Shown here piece by piece: positions 53,674-64,000 of a stretch of 64,000 nucleotides of DNA. How positions within the stretch are numbered: the stretch's first letter is position 1; every line of letters begins with the position of its first letter. Below the pieces are notes generated by a model. The model was not told the origin of the DNA. It was given only the letters and a program-made list of their open reading frames with translations, and made no database searches. The DNA comes from Knufia peltigerae (lineage: Eukaryota; Ascomycota; Eurotiomycetes; Chaetothyriales; Trichomeriaceae). Both the position numbers and the translations under genes were made by a program. The stretch lies in contig JAPDRN010000137.1 in the NCBI GenBank assembly GCA_030247855.1, positions 1-64,000 on the forward strand, written 5' to 3'.

Positions 53674-55206
53674 TCATCGAGTCTTGTAGACACATGGCTT
53701 CAGAACTTTTGCCTCATTCTCGGGAGGGATATCTTCGTCGTCTCCATGGCCAGCTACAAACTTCATCTTCCCGTCTTGTAACCGCTGATACTCATGCCCG
53801 TTCCATTTGAGACCCTTGTGTTTTCCTGCTGTAGGAACACCAGACTTGACAAATACCATACTGACAAACATCTTGTTGCCCTTGTCAACGGAATCTTCAC
53901 GAAGGACGAAGCCACGTCGTGAGAATACTTTGACAAAAGCCGAAATGTCCGTCTCATCGTCAGTATTGCCATCAGCTTCTTCCACAAAGGCCTCGTTGCC
54001 CATCTCCTCTCCATCATCGTCGACATTCTTCCTAGATTTCTGCTGCTTTCGCCTTTTGCCAACACTGTTCTCGACAACACGTCCTGGACCCCGTGTGACT
54101 CGTCCGAACCGCGACTTCACTTCCGCCACCCACACCTCTCCCTTGCCGTCACCACGAAGAATGCGCCATGCCTCTTCAACAAATGAGAGCCAATTCGTGC
54201 CCATTAAACTCAGACAAAAAATAGCAATGTCTGCCTCACCCTCACGGAGGGGGAGAGAGGATATGTCTGCCTTTGTGACAAAAGTATTGGGCGCATGGAG
54301 GTCGTAGTTGTGGAATTTGAGGTGTAACTTCTTGACAAGAGACTGACAGCCACGTGCGAGGGGAGCGTCGCCACATCCCAGGTCGGCAATTGTACAGGAT
54401 TCTGTCTTGCGCCTGGGGAGCGGGAGGAGATTTCCTTGGGACGAGTTGAGAGGCCCGCGAGTTTTGATCGTGCGGACATAATTGTCTACCGGGTTTTGCG
54501 GCCATGAATCTTTGACTTGCTGAGAGAAACCAGCATGGTATTCGGTGAAGAGGTCCGGGGAGTTCGTGAAAAGGGACATGGCATCTGAAGATGAGGTGGT
54601 ATACAGCGTTTCATTGAGATGGCGGAAGCGGGCCGACGTCAGTTTGGAACGCATCTTGAGTTGAAGAGGTGTGAGCTTGGCTGTCGGTTGTGATGAAGGA
54701 GCAGATGCAACGAGATTCTTTGCGGAAGACCCGCGAGGGAAGACATCGCCCTGCTCATTGGTGTTATCAATGCCATTCCTACCTCTTTGCTCAGGGCTTT
54801 CTTTGCGCGGCAGAGACTCTTGATGTTTGCTGCCACTCCCCGTGTGCTTTCTTGCCCCTTTGTCCCTCTTCCCGACTTTCGGCGGAGCCTTGTCTCTCAC
54901 GTCTTCTGCGACAGCCTTATTGGCATCAGGCTTAGTTGTGACGGCCTTCGGTTGTGACTGAGGCCTTGGCTGCGATTTCGCCGTGGCAGGCTTCTGTGAC
55001 GGCTTTGCATCCTTGCGCTGACTCCAGAGTCTTTCTAGATCGGAACCGCTGATTTTCGAGGCTTGACCATCTTGTGGAACGTCCCTCTTCCTCTTCTTGT
55101 TCACCGAGGGTTCACTTCGTGTGGACTGAGCCTGGTTTGACTTGTGATTTTGCTTCTGCTGCACCAGTGAGGCTGGGGAGATATTCCACCCTGGAGTAGC
55201 GAACAT
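53674..55206 (-). CDS. RRP8: 25S rRNA adenine-N1 methyltransferase RRP8
   Basis: Nucleolar SAM-dependent enzyme that makes m1A in 25S rRNA and is needed for early cleavage of pre-rRNA. Single exon, 510 residues. The N-terminal ~190 residues are basic and disordered and open with MFATPGWNISPASL, followed by a nuclear-type basic run (KKRKRD). The methyltransferase domain begins LKMRSKLTSARFRHLNETLYT and includes LFTEYHAGFSQQVKDSWPQNPVD, the SAM motif IADLGCGDAPLA (about 272-283), DISSLPLREGEADIAIFCLSLMGTNW and EAWRILRGDGKGEVWVAEVKSRF. An acidic insert (about 395-420) and a C-terminal KGLKWNGHEYQRLQDGKMKF end the protein. The family assignment is secure. Confidence 0.96.
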   Translation of the reverse strand: MFATPGWNISPASLVQQKQNHKSNQAQSTRSEPSVNKKRKRDVPQDGQASKISGSDLERLWSQRKDAKPSQKPATAKSQPRPQSQPKAVTTKPDANKAVAEDVRDKAPPKVGKRDKGARKHTGSGSKHQESLPRKESPEQRGRNGIDNTNEQGDVFPRGSSAKNLVASAPSSQPTAKLTPLQLKMRSKLTSARFRHLNETLYTTSSSDAMSLFTNSPDLFTEYHAGFSQQVKDSWPQNPVDNYVRTIKTRGPLNSSQGNLLPLPRRKTESCTIADLGCGDAPLARGCQSLVKKLHLKFHNYDLHAPNTFVTKADISSLPLREGEADIAIFCLSLMGTNWLSFVEEAWRILRGDGKGEVWVAEVKSRFGRVTRGPGRVVENSVGKRRKQQKSRKNVDDDGEEMGNEAFVEEADGNTDDETDISAFVKVFSRRGFVLREDSVDKGNKMFVSMVFVKSGVPTAGKHKGLKWNGHEYQRLQDGKMKFVAGHGDDEDIPPENEAKVLKPCVYKTR

Positions 55207-57717
55207 GGGGACGCTGCAGAAGGAATTATCAGGATGCTAGTGCGGGTGTAGATCTCAGCTGATACAGGAGAGTCGCATAAAGTATGGCTTGGGCAAAAAT
55301 TTGGCGTGTGTTTTCGGTGCAGATGGTGCACAATCGATATAGCGTCACCAAAAAAAATTGTACTTCAGTTTTGCACTTGCCAAAGACGGAAGGGAAGTTG
55401 CCGTACCGTGGGAAAGTGGCAGGCCAGGATTAGCGGCCTTGCTAGGCTTTGCGCAGCCTAACAGAGGTTCCTGGGGGGAAGGTCTGAGGGGCACTAAGGT
55501 CAAGCTACAGGGGTGAGTTGGGCTCACTATACAGTGGCATCTCAGGTGGGGAAGTTTGCCGTCGTGCCTCAGCGCCTCGATTTTCTCCTCCCCTGTTCCT
55601 CATCGTACATCGTTCTCCTCCTCCATTTTCACATCCCTGTCTTTCCCACCACAATAATGTTCCTCCGTTAAAAAGTCCGCCAACTTGAGATTCCGCACTG
55701 GAGCAGTCGAGCACACTGATCGGCCGATTCTCGCGCAGCTTCATGTGCTTATTCCCGGCACAGGTTGCTTGACTAGACCCCATCAATCTCTTTCCAGCGC
55801 CCTGAGGCTCTTGACAGTAAACCGGAACCGCTGCAGCTCGGATCGTGCAGCAAAGACTAGCCCGATTGAGAGCCTAGATCCTCCTTATAGCGAATCGCCT
55901 GCCTTCCATCGACCCAAAGATGATGACAACACGAACTATGGTCTGCACCGGGCTCAGAAGGGCTTGCACGTTAAAAATAGTTGGGTCAAGTATCTGACAT
56001 GGTTTGAGCCCACAACGGTTCATCAATCCAGATACTCAGAGAGCCGCCATCACTGGGCAGCATCATCCTGGTCATTCGTGGCCTTTTTGACTACAATTGT
56101 CTCTCAGATCAACCTACAGTAACTAGCTGTTGAACGCCGTGGCAGTTCCCGGGCGACCGGCATCATGCATCCAGCCTTCTCAATCTCCCGCCGTGCTATC
56201 CAGTAAACCTTTGTCACACGATCGCCGTGACAAGTCTTTCTTTCAAGAAATGGACCTTGAAGCTGGCTCCCCTATTTTTGACAGCGGGTGGAGGTTCCGG
56301 ACACCACGTTCTCCCAAGACCTTTGACAGCGAATCCGCTCTCGCGTTGTTTCCCCAATGTTTCTCAGATTGACGACCCTCGTGGAGGGTTTCAAGCCTGA
56401 TCGACTACTGCACACTACGAGGACATACCATTCCTTCAGGGATTCGCATCTTGTCAATGTACACATAGACATGTCAATATTCATACCGCATGAACGATCG
56501 CAATCCTAGATACACCCAGGCTAGACTCTGTACCTCGGCGCCTCTCGAAAGATGCACAGTTTGCAGGTGGTGGGGCTGTGATCTACAGTCTGCCAGGTCC
56601 GAGGACCAACGGCTACGGCCATTATTGTTGACCGAACCGCACGGAATGATAGCAGTGAAATCATCCCGGCTGGTTGTGCCTAGTGACGGTACTGTACCAC
56701 AGTGTCGCCCGGAATGTTGAGCACCAGCCTGGGCGTTCAATAAACCTCTCACCAAATTGGGCAAGCTCACAGCCTAAGGGGCTCCACAGCTACCCTGGAA
56801 AGGGCACCCTGGCCCCATTTCTTCTCACTTCACAGACATGACAGGCTGCATCGAGGTCACAACGAGAGAAGATGAGAAGGCTTCTTATCCAAATCAGCCC
56901 TATCAGTATGTATGTTTCCCGAACCTCTGTGTGAGCCACTGGAGATCCGGTCTCAGGGCTAATGTTTCCTTTTGACACCCGCCATTCAAGTCTGTTGTTG
57001 CGATCAGGGTGGCATGACATGGGCTAAAGACGCTCCGTCAGTGCATCCTGCCCTCCGTTGGTTCTTGTGCCTCTCCTACTTCAAAGAGGAGCACTCGTCC
57101 TACCTTCACAGGAGCGTGTATTGTCCTGTGCACCTTGCAGGGGTCTAGTTGTTTGATAACCCTTTTGGCCTTCTGTTTGATTGTAACGAACCGGCCAATC
57201 ACCACCAAAGCTATCTGGCTAATGCACATTGCCTAGACAGTCTCAGCATCTAACCATTCCTATTCTTGAGAATATCACATCAGCTACCCATATACCCTTG
57301 GGCATACACCAGTTTCTGTCAGAAGCTAGTATCCGGCTCCTCCTTTCCGTCACTATAATCCAGGCTTTTCCCCTGGCACGCATTGTGGTTGGAGCCGGCA
57401 GCAGCATGAGATCTCCGCGCCAGCCCTTGAATCGGTATTCTGGAGATGCTTGAATCTGATGTATATACCTGGTACCCTTCTGTGTCCATATTTCAGACTC
57501 TTGTTGTCAGCCTCACAAATCTGTCACTTTGCAATAGACCAATGTTTGTTCTGAACGCAACATCACAAACCGGAGTTTGCTGTCATCATCGACATTCGGT
57601 TGACCCCTATTACCAGTTCTTGATTGCTCCGAAGCGTGGTACATTCGACCCTCGACTCTCGCGTTCACCGTCGGCACATTCTATATAGAACTCGCCCACG
57701 CTGGCCATTAAGACCCC
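55207..57717. other. Longest gene-free stretch (2.5 kb)
   Basis: Between divergent RRP8 and a Zn2Cys6 regulator. The largest frame (55685-56122, plus, 145 codons) starts with TTG and shows no domain or biased codon use that I can recognise, so it is not called. Promoters of both genes lie here. A non-coding RNA or an upstream regulatory region for the regulator are possible contents. Confidence 0.4.
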
Positions 57718-60700
57718 ATGTCTCCCTCACCCAGAGATGACGACTCTATTGATGCGGAGGAGGCTCCAAATAAGCCAGACGATTCGCCAGAGAATGACAC
57801 AGCTCAGAAACAACAATCATCAGCCAAGAGACGGACTAAAACTGGATGTCTGAGTAAGTCTACTATGTTTTTATCAGGCCGACTAAGCTAGTCTCTCGCT
57901 CACAGTTTTCAGCATGCCGGAAGAGACGTATAAAATGCGGAGAAGAGAAGCCGGTATGTCTTGACTCAAAGTGTTGAGTTTCATCTCTGATGTCCATTGT
58001 CCTAGATATGCAGAAATTGCACCAAGTCCAAACGCGAATGTCTTGGATATGCTCAACCTGTAGTCTACAGACAACAGAGTCAGGAGCCACACAATCCACG
58101 ATTTGACCAAGATGAATCAATGGGCTCGAATCAATTCAGAACCTTCGTTTCCGGATCTTTTCCTAACCCATCGTTTCTGTCGGAGACCCAGAACACAGCG
58201 CCATATCAAACTTTTGATCCATCAGGATCTTCGTCCTACCAGCACCTTCCCTTTAGCGCAAGTTATCATGCGTACACTCCCACCTTCGCCGAGGGCCAGA
58301 TACCACTCGGACCCACAAGCCAGTCAGAATGGCAAAGTGTCCAGAATTCAGTTGATCAGCCCGCCCTGAACATGCTCAGCTCGCCGGGTTTGGTTGGGCC
58401 ATCGAGAGTGATTGACCATAATTACTACGCCGCACGCACGGAGCCCAACTATGATCAATATGGCCAGCACACGAATAGCTGGGGGCCACTGGGACCATGG
58501 TCGATCTCTCCTCAAATGCCGTATCCAACACCACCTTTTCCAGGCGAGATGATGTTCCAGGACCACAGTCAGAGCGCAAGTGATTATCCACAAGATCCGT
58601 CGCAATTCGCTCGAAACCCCTTTCGCCATGGTGACCTGCAAGGTACGAACACACTGCAATTCTACTCCATTCTACCGGTCGGCTCTGGCTAAACCCCTCT
58701 AGAAGAACCTCATGCTGGTCGGCAATACCATGGGGATAGTTCGCGTCAATTCACCCCATCCTCTGGAGGAGCTTCATTCCCAAATTCGACCGCCCCGATA
58801 TCTGCAGGCTCTGGCTATTATGATGACCCTGATGACCCATTTGACGTGGACTCAGAGGAAGAGAATCTGTCATACCAAGCTGCCGCGGAGAACTTAACAC
58901 ATGCACTCGACCAGTCTGAGCAGCACAAAAGGAGAATGTTTCGGCTCAATGCTTCTCGTCGAGCGAGTCAAACTCTGACAAACTTTCGACCATCTACTAC
59001 GATCTCACCACTCCGGGAGGAGCGCAATCAACATCTCTTCCGTCATTTTGTGGAAGTGACTAGCCAGTGTATTTCCGTGTTCGAGCGACATCACTTCAGT
59101 TCCATTGCTGGGCCGGCGAGAACCCTGTGGAACTTCACACTCCCGTCCATGGCTATGTCTCACCCTGCTCTCGCACATGGAATTCTAGCACTGGGCGCCT
59201 TACACCTCTCGAAATTACAAAAAGCTTCGGACGCAACTGCTGTTAAGCACTTCACATATGCGGTGCGAAGGGTAGGGCGGCTTTTAGGGTTACCTATGAG
59301 GCGTCTCGAGATTGCCACATTGGCGACCGTCCTAGTTCTTGGTTTCTATGAAGTCATGAGCGGGGATCATTCTCGCTGGAATCTACACTTATCTGGTGCC
59401 ACTAGCCTAGTCCTTGAACATGATTACGCAGGGATGACTCGCAACGCAAGGCGCATGCGGAACGGTGCAAAAGCAAGGGTCAACCAATGGATGGCTCGCT
59501 TTGCTCTCACAGAAGAGAACTATGCTCGTGTTGCGGGGATACCACTGGCTCTCCTTGATGATATTGATTGGGATGTCGATTCCGCCTTGATCTCCCGGCT
59601 GACCGGACTCTCGGTGAATTATGACCATCAAGTTCAGCCTCAATTCCCAACACAAAGCCTGGCAGCGAGTCTTACGGACAAGGATATCGAGGATTTCAAG
59701 GCCAAGATGGATCTGAGATGGTGGTATTGCAAGCAAGATGTGTTCCAAAGCTGCATCGGAGGTGATCGGCTCATGTTACCATTCGAAGACTGGAAGTACT
59801 GTCCGCCTCGAGGTCAGCTCGGACGATCAGCGAATCCCTACGCAACCCTGGACCATCTTTGTTTGATCATGGCGCGCATAGCAGATTACAGTGGAAAAGA
59901 TCGAGTTCGAAAGCAACGCGCTTTGGCAGCAGCCGGAGGTGAATGGAGACCTCCAACATGGTTGTTCGGACCTCAGGGGCCAGCAAGCGGCAAAAGCGAA
60001 GGATCCAAAAGCCCAGGCCTGGGAACCTCTTCTGCTAGTCCTCATCCTGGAAAATCTGGCGGTTCAAACATGTCTGCGGGCACGAATGCTTCCAAAGCTA
60101 CGACAGCACCCAGTGCTAATGAAGGTAGAGCCCGTCAGAGTAAACCCGCTCCCAAGGGCACGAGTCCACCAGATCGACTTCCAACGATGGGCATGATTCC
60201 TCCACCTGAAGCTCCCATCCAAATGCACTCTGCATTCAAGACTATGGATGCAAATCTGAAGGATCCTGCTTTCACAGGAACGACACGCGACAATAAGCCA
60301 ACGCAGCCTCGAAACCTCGAAGACGAAACCTCCAGAGCTTTCAAGGAGCATGAGGATATTACAAGTGCATTTGATCTTTTTGCCAGGTCTTTGGGTCCAG
60401 ACTTCGACCCCCTTCCATACACCGATACTCCAATAGCGACCCCTTTCGGGCCTGCTTTAGTCTATAGAAACCCGGGAATCGCATGTATCTGGGCATTCTA
60501 CCATGTTGGCAGAATACTTCTATGCCGTTCTCATCCAGAGATGCCTCCAGCCGCGATGGTAGCGGCCAGCGTTACGGCCCATCTGACTCGGGATCATGCC
60601 CAGGCAATTGGGAAGATCTGTGCTGGTCTATATGCGACACAGCAGTACAACCAGTCCGGGGCGTTGGATCCCACCTTTGCTGGTGCTTGCATGGAGAGCA

Positions 60701-61110
60701 CCTTTTACCTGCTCTTCGCTGGAGTACAGTATACGGATCCCGGACAACGCGGCTGGACCATCAGCAAATTACGAGACATTTCTCAGAGGTGCGGATGGCA
60801 TACATCTGCTGCTGTTGCGGCCGCCTGTGAAACTACCTGGGAACGGATGGGCCAAGCAGGTAGAGCTCCACCCTATGAACGAAAGCTAGATCCTCGCAAC
60901 CACGACGACCGACAAACAGGTCTGGGTCCAAGGGGGCCTGATGCTTCTCCCATGGCCGGAGACTCCTCAAACGCTCTGAAGGATCACGAATCTGCTTTTG
61001 TAGTTCACGACCGGAGTTTGATCGACCGCTCTAATTCCACAAGGGTTCATTGGGCTCTTGGACTACTGTCCGTCGAGGAGGACATCAAGAATATGAAGTT
61101 GAATGAATAG
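57718..61110 (+). CDS. Zn2Cys6 fungal transcription factor
   Basis: Nuclear regulator of 1073 residues. Four exons: 57718-57853, 57913-57953, 58006-58642 and 58703-61110. Two introns split the zinc cluster, whose cysteines (44, 47, 54, 61, 64, 71) only assemble after splicing: GCL + TCRKRRIKCGEEKP + ICRNCTKSKRECLGY. For the first intron I used the TTTTCAG acceptor at 57912, not the CACAG seven bases earlier, because only it restores the Thr-Cys frame. A Ser/Gln/Pro-rich region covers about 90-330. The regulator domain starts near 370 (RHFVEVTSQCISVFERHHFSS) with ALAHGILALGALHLSKL and LATVLVLGFYEVMSGDHSRWNLHLSGA. A second conserved part is at 795-1000 (GIACIWAFYHVGRILLCRSHP). Targets are unknown. 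Confidence 0.94.
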
Positions 61111-61396
61111 TGTCCCATGTGTCGACGACACTTGGTAAGATAGCTGCACAGCCGTTTGAAGCGACTGACTAGATGTTACGCCGATGTCACTGTCAGGGTG
61201 AGATGCCCTACTGCACCAGATCACCACATTGCACCTGCTCTGAATGCTGAACTTCCTGCTTTTAAGCACCCCCTAGCCCTTTCCGTGACAACGACTACCC
61301 TCAAGTCATGGTGACTGGACTACTCGCCATTTCACTCAACCTCTATCAAGACAAGCTTTTGGGACTTCTCCATTAACGATACGGAATATTATAACG

Positions 61397-63178
61397 ATGA
61401 ATAACACTCGGAAAGATGTTCCTTCATATTTTGATCTTCCCCTCCGGAGGCGGACTCCATCGTCAGAAGCGAGTACCTCCATCTCTCCCAGTACTGCCGT
61501 CAGTAACATTCGTCGCACCCCCCGTCGGCCACCACTGGTCCAGGAAAGCCATCGCACGCAGTCGGATTTTGGTGCTGTCCTCAAACGAAATCGTGTCCAG
61601 GTTATAGACGAACTTCTTCCCGCCGAAATCGAACCCCGTCCAGCGTCTGCGCCTCAGCCTGAAATGTTCCGATCCGAGGAAGGGCACGAACAAAGCGGGA
61701 CTGAAGGTTATCTCGAATGCGAGCTTCAGGCATGCCGAAGAGGACCTCATTCAATCTCTGGTACTTCATCTTCGGATGCTGGCTTTCAAATCCCAAAGGA
61801 GAGCCGTTCTATTTCTCTGCGACGACCGCACTGGATAAGGACTTCCTCGGGCAACGCTTGGCTTCACCAGAAGACGTCTTCCTCCTTCGAGACAGATGGC
61901 ACGAACAATTCCCTACGAAAGACACCCGAGACGCCTACACTCACAATACGTACCGAGCAAACACCTTTGAAACCACCAGTACCACAAAGGGTGGCCTCTA
62001 GCCAAAGGCAAAGGTCCTCCATTGTCGTCGAGACCCCATTCTCCGAGCAGAATCAGAACGCACAGGGGACAGGAATCATCTCAGAACCTACCGTCGATTC
62101 ATCATCTCGCAAAAGCTCATTGAATCCTAGACGTCTCTTCTCAGCTCCACTGCAATTAGTCCAGAAAATCATTCATACGAGAGGGCAGGATAAACAAACC
62201 CAGACTCCTTTTGAGTCACCTTCTCCTATCAGCAGACATTCTACACGACTTGAAGATCACGCGACCACGATGAAGATGCATTATACTTCTAATACTCTCA
62301 AGCGGGTCAGTGCTGTCCTCCATGATCTGGCCAAGCAAAGCACAAAAGTCAATCAATCTAATTCGTCGGAAGGACCAAGTCCACTGTTGAAACCTCTAAG
62401 GAGCAGAACTCTTTCAGACAAGTCAGCGACACAGAAGGCACGGAGAAGTCCACGGACAACACAAGGGATTGTTTCTCAGTCTACGATATATCAGCAGCAA
62501 AAGAGTATCGAGCACTTTCCTGATTTCGCGTCTGATACTTCAAGTCAACTCAATCTGCGAATGGGTATTCAGCCGACCAATACACCAGAAGAACAGGCCA
62601 CATACAAAGTCAAGAGAAGGGCAAGTGCAGAGACCGAGGAGTTTATGAAGATAGACATCAGTGTCCGAGGCAAGACCAGCTATTTGCCAAGCGAAGCACG
62701 ACGTATTCATACACCTCCTCTCCCCGAAGAAGGTGCTGACGGAAGATGGAGAGGGTTCTTCTTCGACTACAACGCACCTCAATCCACCCCCTACCTCCCA
62801 ATGTCTGGGCATATAACTAACGGAAGCGAAAGTTCAGCGACCAACGAGGGTGAAGGTCTCAGCAGAACATCGTCACTTCCCAAGGGTCTGGGAAGGACCA
62901 AGAGCAACCGGATCAAAAGGGTGGTGAGCGGCGACTGGTTCGATGTCAAACTTCAACAGGTTGATGTTGGACAAGACCCTTCACGCATCATCGAGCCTAA
63001 ATGTGGCGAAAAGAGACTGAACTCGCCTGGTCTGTTCAAGGCGTCTTTTCAAGGCCACGATGAAAAACACTGTGACGTTACCATACCGGAACACTTACCC
63101 AGCAGCCCATTGTGTCCAAGGCATCCAAGATATTGGCGAGTCGTGAAGAATAAGGGTAGCCACTTCCGGGGGTGTTAG
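61397..63178 (+). CDS. Disordered hypothetical protein with conserved C-terminal motif
   Basis: Single-exon frame of 593 residues starting at a good ATG, co-oriented with and 286 bp after the preceding regulator. Most of it is Ser/Thr/Pro/Arg-rich and predicted disordered. Two stretches look structured: RGFFFDYNAPQSTPYLP (about 450-470) and the C-terminal IPEHLPSSPLCPRHPRYW (about 565-582), where spaced Cys/Pro/His residues suggest a short conserved motif. The central stretch TLKRVSAVLHDLAKQST may form a helix. I do not recognise the family. The length of uninterrupted frame and its regular composition argue that it is a real gene, not chance. Confidence 0.75.
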   Translation: MNNTRKDVPSYFDLPLRRRTPSSEASTSISPSTAVSNIRRTPRRPPLVQESHRTQSDFGAVLKRNRVQVIDELLPAEIEPRPASAPQPEMFRSEEGHEQSGTEGYLECELQACRRGPHSISGTSSSDAGFQIPKESRSISLRRPHWIRTSSGNAWLHQKTSSSFETDGTNNSLRKTPETPTLTIRTEQTPLKPPVPQRVASSQRQRSSIVVETPFSEQNQNAQGTGIISEPTVDSSSRKSSLNPRRLFSAPLQLVQKIIHTRGQDKQTQTPFESPSPISRHSTRLEDHATTMKMHYTSNTLKRVSAVLHDLAKQSTKVNQSNSSEGPSPLLKPLRSRTLSDKSATQKARRSPRTTQGIVSQSTIYQQQKSIEHFPDFASDTSSQLNLRMGIQPTNTPEEQATYKVKRRASAETEEFMKIDISVRGKTSYLPSEARRIHTPPLPEEGADGRWRGFFFDYNAPQSTPYLPMSGHITNGSESSATNEGEGLSRTSSLPKGLGRTKSNRIKRVVSGDWFDVKLQQVDVGQDPSRIIEPKCGEKRLNSPGLFKASFQGHDEKHCDVTIPEHLPSSPLCPRHPRYWRVVKNKGSHFRGC

Positions 63179-63627
63179 ATGCACGGGATCGGTTTGGATG
63201 AGAGCATCGTTTGATGGATATGATGGGATGTCGTATGCGGGAGCACTCATGGGGTTGGATCGCCGTGGAGCAGGGATTTATCGACCACAAGCCTGTCTGC
63301 TAATGCAAGAGAAGGTCAAAATTTGTCGTCTACTCGTTGCACGATGACGGGGACTGAGGTGCAGTAATTAGATCTCCGGAAGACGACTGTGTCATTCGGA
63401 TACGGTGTGTGTGTATTGTTACAGGATGAATAGGTAATTAATTCTAATGGTATACAACGTTAGGACAAAGTTTATCATGTTTTTCAGGGATCATTAGAGA
63501 CTCGCCGAGTTTGAAGTCTAACATAGGTTTAGGTATCTAGTAATTATCAAATGGACAAGAAAATCGTGATTCTTGAATCCTCTCGAGTCTCGCTGTGGTT
63601 GTTAAGAGCTCCGAAAACACATCACGA
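63179..63627. other. Convergent intergenic region
   Basis: About 450 bp between the hypothetical gene (plus) and the gene cut by the right edge (minus). AT-richer than its surroundings. No gene is seen. Confidence 0.45.
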
Positions 63628-64000
63628 TCATGATGGGAATGGAACAAAATTGACATCCCACCCGTCCTCGTGCACTCCCGCCAACCGACCCACGACGACC
63701 TTGAACCGACCCAGCATTTCCGCGTTGGGCCAACCTTCCTGTGGCCGGTGGACGAGGTCGAGATGTTCCATGAAGCTCGAGACGTTGCCGAAGATGGGTG
63801 TGTTGTTGTTCGACTTTGTGAGATTTTTGCTTTGGGCTCCACCTTGGCCATCATCGTCACCATCGACGACAACTTTCACACCCGAGTTTGGTTGAACGTG
63901 TTTGGACTTTCCCGACTTTTTCTTGTCCTTTCCCTTGTCTTTACTACCTCCTCCTCCTCCTCCTGAACCAAAAATTCCGAGTCCGTGATGCCTCCCACCA
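63628..64000 (-). CDS. C-terminal part of a gene cut by the window edge, single C2H2-like tail
   Basis: Open frame on the minus strand that runs off the right end; only the last 123 residues are visible. They begin with a Gly-run (from (GGA)n), then a Lys-rich stretch (KDKGKDKKKSGKSKH), an acidic part, and a compact end: TPIFGNVSSFMEHLDLVHRPQEGWP and AEMLGRFKVVVGRL. The F-x5-F-x2-H-x4-H spacing recalls the second half of a C2H2 finger. The frame is open to the edge, with no stop, so the true start is outside. Low certainty about family, good certainty that it is coding. Confidence 0.6.
   Translation of the reverse strand, partial: GGRHHGLGIFGSGGGGGGSKDKGKDKKKSGKSKHVQPNSGVKVVVDGDDDGQGGAQSKNLTKSNNNTPIFGNVSSFMEHLDLVHRPQEGWPNAEMLGRFKVVVGRLAGVHEDGWDVNFVPFPS

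Noticed and set aside
55685..56122. 145-codon plus-strand frame in the large gap
   Set aside because: Non-ATG start, no domain, no matching splice sites.
1..64000. tRNA genes, rRNA, CRISPR arrays, intact transposons
   Set aside because: No complete A/B box pair with a cloverleaf, no array of spaced direct repeats and no transposase or reverse transcriptase frame was found by reading.

Overview
The window is nuclear DNA from a filamentous ascomycete (Pezizomycotina; the gene content and intron style fit Eurotiomycetes, perhaps a chaetothyrialean black yeast, but the sequence alone does not settle the order). The evidence is many short GT..AG introns (about 44-120 bp), three Zn2Cys6 fungal transcription factors, a Dal5-type permease, a fungal NLR relic of nucleoside phosphorylase-NB-ARC-TPR type, and single-copy housekeeping genes with clear yeast counterparts. 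I joined exons by hand by matching splice signals, reading phase and family conservation. Twenty-one complete protein genes, one NLR pseudogene and one gene cut by the right edge are supported.

Layout. 1-11 kb: a Zn2Cys6 regulator, a Ca2+/H+ exchanger-like carrier with altered signature motifs, and an MFS sugar transporter on the minus strand. 11-24 kb, all plus strand: PIP 5-kinase (MSS4), rRNA methyltransferase EMG1/NEP1, a VOC/glyoxalase domain fused to a long Ser/Arg-rich tail, a GH47 alpha-1,2-mannosidase and a mitochondrial LETM1-like protein. 24.6-27.1 kb: the decayed NLR. 27.6-34.6 kb, minus strand: an unknown coiled-coil protein, an AFG2-type AAA ATPase whose first ATPase domain is degenerate, and the ER-shaping protein Lunapark, which diverges from the Golgi traffic protein GOT1 (35.1 kb). 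36-38.6 kb: a second Zn2Cys6 regulator. 39.3-43.5 kb: a Dal5-family permease divergent from a TauD-type 2-oxoglutarate dioxygenase, which looks like a small sulfonate-use module. 43.8-50.6 kb, minus strand: proteasome alpha5 (PUP2), P5C dehydrogenase (PUT2) and gamma-tubulin complex protein 2 (GCP2/SPC97). 51.9-55.2 kb: a DUF3445 haem-type protein and rRNA methyltransferase RRP8, convergent. 57.7-64 kb: a third Zn2Cys6 regulator, an unknown disordered protein and the C-terminal part of a minus-strand gene.

Most genes are housekeeping and not functionally linked to their neighbours. The links I consider real are the permease/dioxygenase divergent pair and, more weakly, the Lunapark/GOT1 divergent pair (both early secretory pathway). 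The accessory parts are the NLR relic and the long gene-free stretches at 8.9-11.1, 16.0-17.9 and 55.2-57.7 kb. I saw no tRNA, rRNA, CRISPR array or intact transposon.
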